From positions 11,090,501-11,154,500 of the forward strand of contig JANCRA010000010.1 of assembly GCA_024362935.1 (NCBI GenBank): 64,000 bases of DNA. The letters run 5' to 3'. Under the pieces are notes generated by a model. The model made no database searches, was not told the origin of the DNA, and worked only from the letters and a program-made list of their open reading frames with translations. This document shows, piece after piece, positions 16,441 to 27,900 of the stretch. The stretch is from Setophaga petechia (lineage: Eukaryota > Chordata > Aves > Passeriformes > Parulidae). The first letter of the stretch is position 1. Each line of letters starts with the position of its first letter. A program made the position numbers and the translations under genes.

Positions 16441-17225
16441 AGGATGTGCCTTCTGCAGGGACCCAAGGGCTGTTTGCTCAGAAAGCCTCATAACGGGGCC
16501 TTGGGTGTCAGACCTCAGAAGTCGCTAGGTTGCCCAGTCCAAATATTCCTCCATTCCTTCTGCAGGAGTTCTGTTGCATGGCTCTGGTGCAGCAGGAGGG
16601 GAGCTGCCCTCCCCACCCACCCTGTGAGGGACAGGCTGCTAGGGAACTGTGGGGTGTAACCCAAACAGGAAAACTGTCAGGGACCCAGCCCTTTCCAGCT
16701 GGGACAGGAAAGAGACACTCTGGGTCCACTCAGGGCCCAAGCTGGCTGTGCTGGCAGCCACACTGGGAGCACCCAAGCGCCAAACAGAGCCCACGCTGGG
16801 GGTGTCCATCCCACCAGGCTGTTCTCAGGGTCACCCCATCCCTGTACCGCCCCTTCACTGCCCACCCAGGACCAGATCATCCCCAGATTTCCTGAGCCTA
16901 AAGACTGGGGTTTGTTACCACCCCTTGAGTGGGAGCTGACCAGGCTCAGGATCCTGGGGGCGATTCAGAGCCTGGAGCTGCAGGAACCCCATGGCTCCTC
17001 TCCAGGGACGGGTCTGGCCCCACAGCTCACCAGCAGCTTGATGCTCACACAGCATCTCCCCGAGGACTGGGAGTGGAGTTCAGCATCGGGGAGCCAGGGA
17101 AAAGCAGAGACCAGAGGAGGGAAAGCATCCCTACAGACTAAAAGAACAGAAGGGACATCTCAATTCGCTGCCCCAGAGCCTGAGGGGTCCCCGGCAGCGG
17201 CAGCGGCCCCAGGGCCGCCGGAGGG

Positions 17226-17299
17226 CACCATCCGCCCGCTTTTCCAGGCTGTCTGGAGCTCTCACCATCCACCCGCTTTTCCCGGCTGCCTGGCGCTCC
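17226..17299. repeat. 37-bp tandem duplication
   Basis: The block starting CACCATCC and CCCGCTTTTCC occurs at 17226 and again at 17263, a 37-base period, with several C/T and G/A differences. It lies in a CpG-rich patch at about 17190-17340. Confidence 0.8.
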
Positions 17300-18020
17300 C
17301 GAGGATCGGCCCCGGCCCGCCTGTCCCCAAAGCCAAGCTGTTCAAAGGCGCACGAAGGATGTTCACATTACAGCCTGCTCTCTAAGGCAAGGACCCTCCT
17401 TCTCCAGCACCGCTAATCTCTGCTCAACCCCACACACGGGGGATGTGTGAGAAGTAATCACAGGCGTCCCCACACCTGTGACAATAGGCAGAGTGGAGCA
17501 GACCCAAGAGATGTTGGCCCCAGTGAGAGGAAGCAATCCCACAGCACCAGACCCCAGTTCCTGGGGAGCAAGAGCTGGGCCACATTGGTATTTTGGGGTT
17601 AGGAGTGGTGAGGTTTGGTGCACGCTGCAAGGAAAGGGCTAGTAGCTGGGGCTTGTCCTCCTCTGGTGATGGGTGCCCACCCCAGCTCCATACTGGAACT
17701 CACCCACGTGTGGTGGGGACAAAACATTGCTGAGCACCCACCCTGAACTCTGCACTCTCAGAGAACCCCAGCCCCACCTGCACTCCTGGGAGTAAATGGC
17801 ACAGAAAGGGCACAGCATGGCTGTGGATTCACATCAAATTACTGTCCAGGCTTGGACAGGCAGACACAGAGGAGGAGAGACAAGTGCCCGACCTCCACCC
17901 GTCCCTGTCCCCACCCATGCCCACACCAGCTCCTTCCCCTCTGCACTCACCCCTGTCTCCTGTCACCGTGCCGCTTGCCTTTACCTGGGGCACCTCACCC
18001 CTGCCTGCCAGCGGCCAGCC

Positions 18021-18070
18021 CCTGTCAGTGGTGTCATTGTCCCTGTCAGTGGTGTCATTGTCCCTGTCGG
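18021..18070. repeat. 21-bp tandem repeat, about 2.4 copies
   Basis: CCTGTCAGTGGTGTCATTGT starts at 18021 and 18042, identical in both copies, with a third partial start at 18063. Confidence 0.9.
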
Positions 18071-21000
18071 CGCCCTGCCGCCCTGCAGGTGTGAAGACAG
18101 GACGGCCCTTTGTGTGCGAGCCTTCCTCAGCTGCTCCTGCCCCGCTGCTGGGCTCCCTCCAGCCTCTGCGCGTCCCCCCGGCTTGTCATCGCCTCCCTCT
18201 TGCTCCTCACAAAGGGCAGCCCTGTCCTGTGTGCAGTGGGAGCTGTGGTGGGGTGTGCTGCACGTCACCCACAGATGGGTCTCCCTGGAACGGGGTGCCC
18301 CATGGAGGGAGGGAAACAGGGAGACAGGTGAATCACCTGGGCAAGGCACGATGGGGCTGGGACACTGCCCTGAAAAGGGGGCTCTGAGGGACTCCTGCAC
18401 ACCTCTACACATTGCACCTGTGGCCATGCAGCCGGGAGAGCAATGATATAGAGTGTGCATTTCTCCATCACCCTAAGGGAGCACTCTTGTATACAGCCCA
18501 CCGTGGTGCTTCTCAGGGTGGGGGGAAACCTGATTCTGTGTTTGCTCTTTACTGAGCTTTGATGGCCAAGGCTTCTGACCACTATGAAGGAGAAAATCTG
18601 ACCTCCACTTCACAGTTTCCAACTCATTCCACTGAGGAATTTCCCCTGAGAGAACAGTGAGGCAGTTTCCATTATGCCCAGTGGGCTGTTTGCCTGCAGG
18701 CAACTGGTGCTGGTTTGCAAAACAGAGAGAGAAAACAGGTTATGTTTGAAATATTTGCAGCCCTTCCTGTAACAACAAAAACGCTGCCCACAGCTTCTGA
18801 CCTGGCACAGATCACAGCCCCTGTGTTTGTTTGATGGCCTTGAGATTTACACCTGGCCAGTGGGGACAGGCAGGGAGACCTTCAGTTCCAGAAAAGAGCA
18901 GAAAGTGTGTTGCCCTGGCTGCCTGCCCTACTCCAGGCCAGGGATTTCTGCGGGCTCGGGATATCCTGCTCCTTCTGCCCCAGGGTAGCAGGCACAGGTC
19001 TGGCACAAGTGGCTGTGCATGTCCCCCAGCTGGGACAAGAGATGATGGAAAGTGTCAGATCCTCGGAGCAGCGGGCTCGTGGCCTTGGGTGCTTTGAAAG
19101 CAGTATTTTCTTTCCCCTACTCCAAATCTGCAGTGCTTTGGGCACCATTATATCACAGTGGTCTGAAAGTTTGTTTTGCAGTTGATCCCACACTGAACTG
19201 GCACACAGACTGGCCAAGTGGCAGCAGGATAAGGGCTATAGGGTTAGGGTGGGAAAGGATTTCTCCATCATGCCTTCCCCCTATCTGAAAACAACCTAGG
19301 CAGCTCACTGTGCTCAGTTCCCTGCTGCACTCTCTACTTTCCAAAGCCTTTGCCAGACATCCCCCTGTGACTCCCCTCTGCAGAGCCCACACTGCAATTG
19401 CTGCCCCTTCCTGTTCTCTGTCCCACAGATCATTAACTAGCTCTGCTCTCTCTCTTTTTATTTTTTTCTTCTTCCCTTTTGAACGTATCAGCCTCATGGA
19501 ATCAAAGAGGCATTTCAGTGACTCAGGCGTTTCCCATTGCCCTATTCCAGCATCCTCTACTCTTAACGCTGAGAGCTTTTCACGTCCTATTTGGAACTGA
19601 TAGGAAGCCCTTTCATTGTTTCACTACATGGATATTAACACTGATGAAGGAAATGCTCCATCTGATAACAGAACCGTTGAAAAGAGCACCATTTCCAAAC
19701 GAGCAGACTCGGAGACAGTGCATTCCTGCAGCTCTCACCAGCTCAGCACTCTCGCCTCAGGCAGCCCCAGCAGGCAGGACCAGCTCCCCACTACTCACCC
19801 CTGCAGGCTGGGATGTCCCTTCAGCACCTCCAGGAAACATGCTCTTCCCTCCTCACAGCACAGGACAGTGCACAGGTTTATTCTTGAGATCAACTTGGCA
19901 TCTTCCAGGCTGTAAGGAAAAGCTACATTTGAGATGCTCTGGCTTGAGTAGCCCAATGGCCAACTGTGGGGTCAGCCTCTGACTGGAGGGAAGCTGTGTG
20001 TCTCAAGGAGTCAAGCAAAAAAAGCATCCTGCCTGCGTGGACATCAACTGGCATTTAGGGCATTCTCTGAGCTGGTGTCCATTCTGCTTATCAGCATTTA
20101 ATTAATTAATCCTGAGAGCCCCTCCTGGGGATGAAGTTTCTTAAATGGAGGTCAGAAGAGATAATAAGTCTCCTGAGGGATGGCTACAGGGAGAGCCAAA
20201 AGCTCCATCTCATGCTCCAGCACTGAGTACAGCCACCAGCATCTCCAGGGGCTTCCCAGACCAACAGCCCTGCCGTGCCCCAGGGTCCCCAAAACAAGCA
20301 CAGGCAGGTGGGCAACTTCTCTCCAGGCCACACCCCAAGTCAACCACCATGGCAGAGAAATGGCCACCACGGCCTCTTTCTGAAGTGTTTTCATTGTTTC
20401 AGGACTTTCACTCTCCCTGAGACCTCTCCAAAGCTGGCTGGGCAGTGTGGTTTTCTGTCTCTCCTGGAAGTAATTTCCTCCTGCTGTGGCTGCCCTAATC
20501 AATTAGTGCCCTCTGAATGGCCTCCCTGATTGCACAGTGGCATCCGGAGCACATCACCCCTGCCGGTTTCCTCCTCTACCTGGGGTGCAGGCTTTTTCCA
20601 GAGCAGGGAGCACCCCTCTGCCCAGCCCTCTTTAATGCTTCCCACCCCTGGGTCACTTTCCACTCTCTGCCCATCTCCTCCCACTCCCATGCAACAAGAA
20701 ATGAAGTTTTCAGCCTTTGATGTTCTGGTATACACAGACCAGCACAGAAAGGTCCCTAAGCTCCACCTGAGCAGCCTTTGGAGTGGCAGTCACTCCTGCA
20801 CAATTCCACTGAAAAGCCCATTGATCCCATTTACTCCTGACCATCAGGATCAGTGCAACCATCCCAGAGGATGCTCCAGCTTCCAGAAATTATGATCAAC
20901 ACAATCTCTGTTTTCAGCAAACCTCCCAGTTCACTAGACAGGTCAAAAAGATAATCAGGAAACTTTGAAGAGTCACCCAGCACAGGGACCACAGGGAATC

Positions 21001-21157
21001 TACAGCTGAGATCCAGCCTGACAGCACCTACCTGGGACGAGCTTCCTCCCTCCTGGTGACACTCTCAATGTCTCAGGCACGATGGCAATCTGTGGTCACC
21101 ACTCCATGCTTATTGCTGCATCACTATGTATATCTTTCTTCTGCTGGCCAAACAAAG

Positions 21158-21290
21158 ATAATTAAATCATAAAGTCAGACAATATCCTGAGTTGGAAGTC
21201 ACCCACAAGAATCATCAAGTCCAAGGCTCTGCACAGGACAACCCCAAGAATCCCACCATGTACCTGAGAGCAGTGTCCTATGTTAAAAAG
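21158..21290 (-). mobile_element. CR1-type LINE 3' fragment, antisense
   Basis: The + strand reads AATCATAAAGTCAGACAAT, then ATCCTGAGTTGGAAG, CACCCACAAGAATCATCAAG and GCACAGGACAACCCCAAGAA. This is the reverse complement of the 3' terminal region of avian CR1 retroposons, whose 3' tail is an ATTCTATG-like repeat, here degraded. Only about 130 bases remain and no reading frame survives. Recognised from the characteristic phrases; the subfamily is not assigned. Confidence 0.8.
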
Positions 21291-24200
21291 CAAAGCACTC
21301 ATTGAAATAGAGGGAATGGGGTTATCATGGTTGCTACCACTTTTCTGCCATTTTCCTTTCCCAGCTGATGTGCAAACCCCAAATATGATGGGCTCATTGG
21401 ACTTTTGCTCTGCATTTAATCAGTAGACAAGCAATTGAGGGCTTTCACTTCTGAGTTACTACAGCAGCCAAGGTGGCTCACAAGCCTGAAATACAGGAAT
21501 TCACAGTTTATTAAATGTGAGTAGAAGAGAAATCAGGTTATCTATCAGAATATACATATCTCATTTATATTTTTTTGGAACTTCCCTCACTGGGGTCTTG
21601 CCTGGGCCATGCAGCAGGGCTGTCCCACAGAAGCTGCTATTCTGAGGAGCCAAGACACTCAGTAGTTAAAAAATGTCTTATTTTCTTATATCTCGCCTCC
21701 AAAGGGCTGCCTCTGGCACCACTGGAGGAAGTCACCCAGTGTTTTGTTCTCGTAAACTGCCCCTTTGATCAGCTGTGATTTGAGTGGATCAAACAGCTCT
21801 GAGGACGTAACCACAAATCCCAGGACGTGCTGTGACGGGCAGGGAAGTGGTGTCTCCAGCATGAGCTGGCACAGCCTTGGCCATCACAGTCGGGAAACAG
21901 CCCCCTACCCTGACCCAGCCCCAAACCCCCAGTGGGCACCTCCAGGCTGCCACAATGGCCTCAGCGACGGCCTGGCTGCAGCAAAGCTCCTGGGACTCCA
22001 GGCAAACACTGCTCCCTTCCAGCGTGCTGGCACTGTGCTGCCAAGCCCCAGGCACGTGGAGGGTTTCTCACCATCCCAGGCAGTGCTGGCTGCCCCATGG
22101 CTGCTTCCTTTCACGCAGCTCCTTCCCTGCCTTTGGGAGCTCACACAACCCTCATACCTGCTGAGTGGGACAGTCCCCATCCTCGAGCAACAGAGCCAGC
22201 TTGGAGACATCTAACCCCAGTCTGGATGAAAGCCAGCCACGAGCCTCAGGTAAGTGTCCCTGCTCATCCTCCTGGGCACACAGAGCAAGGCTTGGGTGGA
22301 AAATGAGATTCTCAAAGACCAGGCTGTACCACAACATTGCATGTTTGACTTATTTTTTCCATGTATAACAAGCAAGGGACAGGAGCTCAGCACACAGTTT
22401 CTCAGTTCCTACATCTGGTCTCTCAATAAAATACCTGGATATACACAAACCACCATGTTCCTTATGTCTTAGGAGCATGTTGGTCTGGGAGCAGCTGCCC
22501 TGCAAAGCAATGTCCAACTATTTGGTGCCACAAAGCACAGCCCCATGCAGAGTCTCTGCTGGCTAAGGAAGGGTCGAGGGCATGTTCTGCTCTCTCCCTC
22601 TGTTGTAGCACTAACAAGCCCTTTTCTCCCCCAGTTCAGGTCTTTGCACACACATTCTCAGGGGCCTTGAAAACCCCAGAAAAACAGAGAGACAGGCACA
22701 TTGAGCTTACACAACTGATGGGCACAAAAAAGTGCATGCAAGATAGTAATGGCTTTTGTGCTCCAAAAAAGGAGAGCAGAGGGTCTGCTGGTGGACTGGA
22801 TGAGACCAGCCATCATGGGGGACGGAACACAGTGCCCCTCCAGTCAGCCACCCTCCCCTCCATCAAAGGGTCACCAGCCTCCACAAATTGCTTGTGCCAC
22901 AAGTCCTCTCTCAGCTACCTTTTGCCAGCTCATGTGGCTGCCAGCTCATGGCTAGGAGCTTATTTGGCTGAGCCAAATGTAAAACCCCCTCTCTCTCTCC
23001 AAAACCCAGCAGGCAGATAAACACAACATCCAAAATATTCATTTTAGTGAAATTTCTCGATTCTGGTCATTCACACCAACAACACGGAACAGAGAGATGT
23101 TGAACTCACATTGGCAGATGCTTGGGTTCAGCAGGGAAACAGGCCAAAAAAGGTAAAACCCTACAAAAGATAAAGGCACACAAAGAATGAGACAAGGATG
23201 GTGCTGGACCAGGCTGGGTGGGAGATGGAGGATGAAATTCCTCCATCAGAGGCTTTGCCAGGGAGAAGGATGGCAGTAGATGCCAGGCAGGGAGGTGGCA
23301 TGCCCAGGGCTGCCAAGGGCCAGGGACCAGCCCTAGCAGGCACTTTGCATGGGCCAGCCTTAAACATATTTCCACAGAGCTGGAGGGAAACCCCAGCTGC
23401 AGTCCTGAAAAATAACAAATAATAAAAGCGGCTGTGAGCAGCAGCAGGGCTGGCAGGAAACATTCCCAGTAGCAGCTGCTTCCTGAGTGCGACATTTATT
23501 TGATCCCCTGGCACCATCTGGGCCATGCCCTACTCTTTGTTTTCATTAAGAGTTTAGAAAAACAATTCAGCTTTGACTAATTGCTCTTTAAGGTCCCAGG
23601 CTCACCCTCTCTCCTCCCCCCACATTTCCTCTCCCAGCCCCTCACCCTCCATCCATGCCCTCCATCCCCTCCAGTCAGCTCTCCCCTTCCATCCATGCCA
23701 TAACTCCCCTTGGCCCTGTGTTCCCAGACATACCTGGTGTCCCCTAGTGCCAGGCAGGACACATCTTCACGTGCTGTCCCCATGAGCATCCTCCTTTGCC
23801 TGCTCAGGCCACACTGGCACAAGCACAGCAACACATGCCATGGTGTGCCAGGCAAACATGGAACGTCCTGCTGTGCTGGGCTGGAGGTGTGACCCCTTGG
23901 CAAGGAAGAAGAAGTGGATCAGCAGCACCACCCAGGACAGCCGTGCTGCGAGTGGACACCTCCCAAATCCTATGGAGCTGCTGGTGCCCTGTCCAGACCC
24001 CTCACAGTCCTCATTCCGTCTTCAACATGAGGCGCTGTCCTGGAGGAAGGAACCCTAAGACCCAGCCCGGACAGGGACTCTGTTTTGTTGGATGTGTATT
24101 TTCCACCCTGGAATAAGGAGAGAGTAAAAAGTCAAGCCTGATCTGAAATCCTTGCCTGGCTGGAGGGGGCTGTTATTGCACAGGACTTGCACGTTCCCCC

Positions 24201-24666
24201 CTCACCCGGAGTCCTCACCTGATGGCTTTAGCAGGATTCGAAGGGAGGACAAGGAACTGGAGGAATTCCGGCCCCCTAATTACACTCGCTGGGAGGAATT
24301 TGCTTTTGCAATATCCCTGCTGAGTTAACCTAACAAGCATGGAGACGAGCCTTTCTTATTTAATTAGCAGCTCCACCATGAAGTGCCCTTCACAGCACGC
24401 ACAGGCTGGCCGCCCCTCTTCGAGAGCCCCGCCGGTGTTTGTTCCCTCTCCCCTCACCCTTTGCCCTTTGCAATCCCCTGCGAAAACTCAAAGCACTTTT
24501 ATGCTTTCCCTCTCCCACTTTCCGGTCCTGAAAGGTGCGCTTGGGTCGGGGCAGCGGCTCTGTTTCCTTGCTCCTTCCTAACAAGTGCTTCCTGCTCCTT
24601 GCTGCCCGTGATTATGCGGAGCTCACCGAGCGCTGGGATTTCCTCCCCGGGCAGCCCCGCTGTGTG
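21291..24666. other. Intergenic DNA, 21.3-24.7 kb
   Basis: No supported gene. AT-rich unique blocks resembling conserved non-coding DNA occur at 21320-21570 (with GATA motifs), 23420-23600 (E-boxes plus an ETS site) and 24215-24390 (homeodomain-like TAATTA). The rest is unremarkable. Confidence 0.55.
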
Positions 24667-24947
24667 CTCGGCTGGGCTGGAGAACTCATTGCTGCTGGGC
24701 TCTCTCTGCTCCCAGGGCTGGGGAACTCATTGCTGCCCGGCGGGGCTGTGCTCCTTGGGCTGGGGAACTCACTCATTGCCGCAGCCCTGCAATCTCGGCC
24801 GGGCTGTGCTCCCGGGGCTGGGAACTCAGTCCTGCTCGGCTGTGCTGTGCTCCCAGGGCTGGGAACTCATTGCTGCTCGGCTGTGCTGTGCTCCCGGGGC
24901 TGGGGAACTCACTCATTGCTGCAGCCCTGCAATCTCGGCTGCGAGAG
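24667..24947. repeat. GC-rich minisatellite, about six copies of 40-58 bp
   Basis: The core GGGCTGGGGAACTCA (with or without one G) recurs near 24674, 24714, 24757, 24815, 24857 and 24896. Copies are linked by CATTGCTGC and CTGTGCTCCC segments, with a CAGCCCTGCAATCTCGG insert in two of them. Variable spacing shows indels within units. The array keeps several frames open, which explains the long apparent ORF across it. Confidence 0.85.
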
Positions 24948-27900
24948 AAACCGCAGCCGCCAGCCGCGCTCCCGCTTCCCACAGCCGCAGGTTGGCAGAG
25001 ATGGGTGATCCCTCTGCAGGGGGAAATTGGCCAAAGTGGGGGGAACGGGAGGGTGGTTTGGGGAGTTTTTTATCCAGGGGGGTTGCTGCTGGATGGAGGT
25101 GGCAGGGACAGGTGGAGCAGGTTCACTGTGGATTGCTGCTCGCAGGCTGGGTCGCGCTCAGGGGGTTGGTGAAGGTCACAGGTGGAGCTTGGCTTTCAAA
25201 CAGGGATCAGTCCGGTTCCAGGTGCGCTGTGAAAGGCAGCCAAGGCAGCAGAGATCGCTGGTGGGCCAAGTTTATGCTGCCAGAACAAGGACTGCCAAGG
25301 AAAACACTCTGGGGGTTTGCACGCTAAAGCACTGACCCTCTCCAAGGCAGAGCTGTGCTGGCAAAACTCTGCAGTGAAGAGACTTGTCTAATACTCCAGG
25401 CTAGCTAGAGTTATATTGTAATGAGAGAAAAGAGAAAAATGGGCTTCCTGAGCCTCAAGAATCATGGTACTGGCCTCAACTGTGGTGGCTGTGAATATTT
25501 TATTTTCCCCTGTTGTGAATTTTTGGGTTTCAATAGCTCCAGTTTGCACCCTTAAACCACGCGGACATGTGTCAGCTTGAAACAGGTACACACAACCCTC
25601 TACCCAAAAAGTTGCCCAGTGAGACTTTCCTTACCACCTGTGCCCATCTGCTTTCCCACTTTGCCATCTGTGTAAGTCCAGCTCCAAAGTAGAGGCTCTG
25701 CAGCCATCCCACTGCTCACACTTCCACAGACAGCACTCAGCTCCACCCAGAATGGAGCTCAGTACCCAGACAGCTCTCACCTGCATCCTGAGAGAAGGGA
25801 CAGGGCAACAGAGGAGCAACGCTGCCAGCAGGTGCAGCAGTGGCTCTGCATGACTGCCAGGAGAAATGAACCAGGACGTAGCCACCACATGGACTTTGTG
25901 GAGCAAGAGTAGACTCAGATATGAGCGTCTTGCTGAGGATTGAACTTACCCAGTGGGCTGGCGGAGGAGAACAAAGCTGGCAGCCCTCTTGGAGGGGTGC
26001 TGTTGTGCCTGCACAGAGCCCAAATTTGTTTAACTGGTGGATGGATTAATGGAATTGTCTATGAACACACACAAGGGGGAATCACAGGGGTCTAGGAGGA
26101 AAGCAAAAGGAATCACAATAATTACTGATCAGCTGAGGTCTTTCTGGCTAAAACACATGCACCATAATACACAGGAAACAACCCAAAGCATAAGTGTGGA
26201 AGAGATTTTGGGAGAACAGCCCAAAGTCTCATTGTGCTGCCTGGATTGCAGGCAGCAGGACAGACAGGAGGAAATGGGGAAAGCTGGGAAGAACAGGGTA
26301 ACAAGCCCTGCTCTTGGCCATGGCCAAGCTGTGGGCCACATGCGAGTGGAAGAAAGGAAACAGCACCATGCCTTAGGGATGGGTCTGTTGCCAACTGTTC
26401 TAAAACACAGCAGCTTGGGTTTCTCCAGGACCAAAGGAAGCCCAGGAAATGCAGAGCAGAGGTGCACGTGGAAACGACATCTGTGTGGGCAGTGAGGATG
26501 GATGGCACGGAGGAGACATGAGGATGGATGGCTGTGAGAGTCTGAGTAGGACAGGAGCAGCAGGGCACTGCTCATTTCCACGGCAGGACCATCTCAAGCC
26601 TGCCTGTGCTGTCTCCTGTGGCACGCAGCCCCGGCAGGGCTGCTGGGGTGGAGGCTGTCCCGGCAGGCTGCAGGAAGCTGACTCGGGTTTCCAGCGCTCA
26701 GGAATGCCGGGCAGCACAGCCAGCTTCCTGCTGCATGTTTCCTGCCCCTGTCCCTGCCCCCTCCACGGCCACAGCCTTTACTGGAAACTCTGAGTGCTGC
26801 TCGTGTTCCCAGCCCAGCCAGCGGCGCTGCCCAGCCAGCCACGGGCTGCAGTGAGCCAGGGCCTTGCCCTCACCCTTCCCCTCTGCTTTGTGCTGCTGCT
26901 GGGGCAAAGTGCTGTGTTCTTCCCAGAGGGTATGGAGAGAATGGGACAATGGAAGCAGAGGGGAGGAATGGCACAAACCCTGCTGTGGGAGATGACACTG
27001 GCGCTGGGGCTCTGGGGAGTTTCTGTCCTGCTTGGTGCCTGGGCTCATGGGGAGCACTCTCCATGGAGAGCATCCTGCAGGCTCTCCCAGTCTGCAGCTG
27101 CATTAACCAGGCAGAGGCTTCATGCCTGCGGGGTTTGGGCTCACAGAGCTGAGCTGCCTGGGAGGAACAGGGCTCTTCATTCTTTGCCTTCTAACCCTCA
27201 CTCCCTGCCATCACCCAGGCTGCCCTCCAAGGAACTGGCTTCACCTCCTCCCTGTCCATTGTTCATCTATCCCAGCCTGCACCAGCAGTTTCTTGCTCTT
27301 CAAATCCATCTCCTTTTGTGCAGATTCCTCTGCCAGCCCTGGTCACTGTCACTGGAGGATGCTGCAACCTTCTTGGGACCCACCTTAGCCCCAAAGCTGC
27401 TTAGCAGCACCATAGATCAAATCTCACCACTTCCAGCCCAGCCCTCCTCACTCCATTTGGTCTCACCTTGACCTTGTTTCTGCAGCACAGACCTTGTCAG
27501 GTTTTTGCAAGGTTCTCTCTACACAGGCCAAGCCTTATCCCCATTATCACTTTTCTTCCCACAGGGCAGCCCTGAGCCTTCTTGCCCTTTTCTCCTTCCA
27601 CAGCATTCTGAGGATGTATAAACACATCCCACCTGCCTTCTGGGTATCCCCAGCCTTTCCTCCACACCATGAAGAGGAGTTAACTCCATGCTTACACTGT
27701 GGGCATCACCTGACAGGTAAAGGCCTTCCCCAGGTCAGACAGAAGGCACCTGGAACATCCACGGAGCACCAGGGGTGCTGGTCCCCAGGCACACATCAAA
27801 TCAGTGCCATCTAAAAGGCACCTCAGCTGGCTGGGCAGGAGCTCTCACCCTGCACTAGGTAACCACCTAATCTCCCCAGAGACAGTCTTCCAAGGCTCTT

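Larger units (their letters stand above)
16441..21157. other. Intergenic DNA, 16.4-21.2 kb
   Basis: No supported gene. It contains two short tandem repeats (17226-17299 and 18021-18070), an isolated TAGGGTTAGGG at about 19230, and scattered single AGATAA/TGATAA motifs (about 19663, 20159 and 20949). The remainder is unique sequence with no recognised element. Confidence 0.55.

Noticed and set aside
24383..25327. 314-codon open frame on the + strand
   Set aside because: It is kept open by the GC-rich minisatellite; no domain, splice context or recognisable family.
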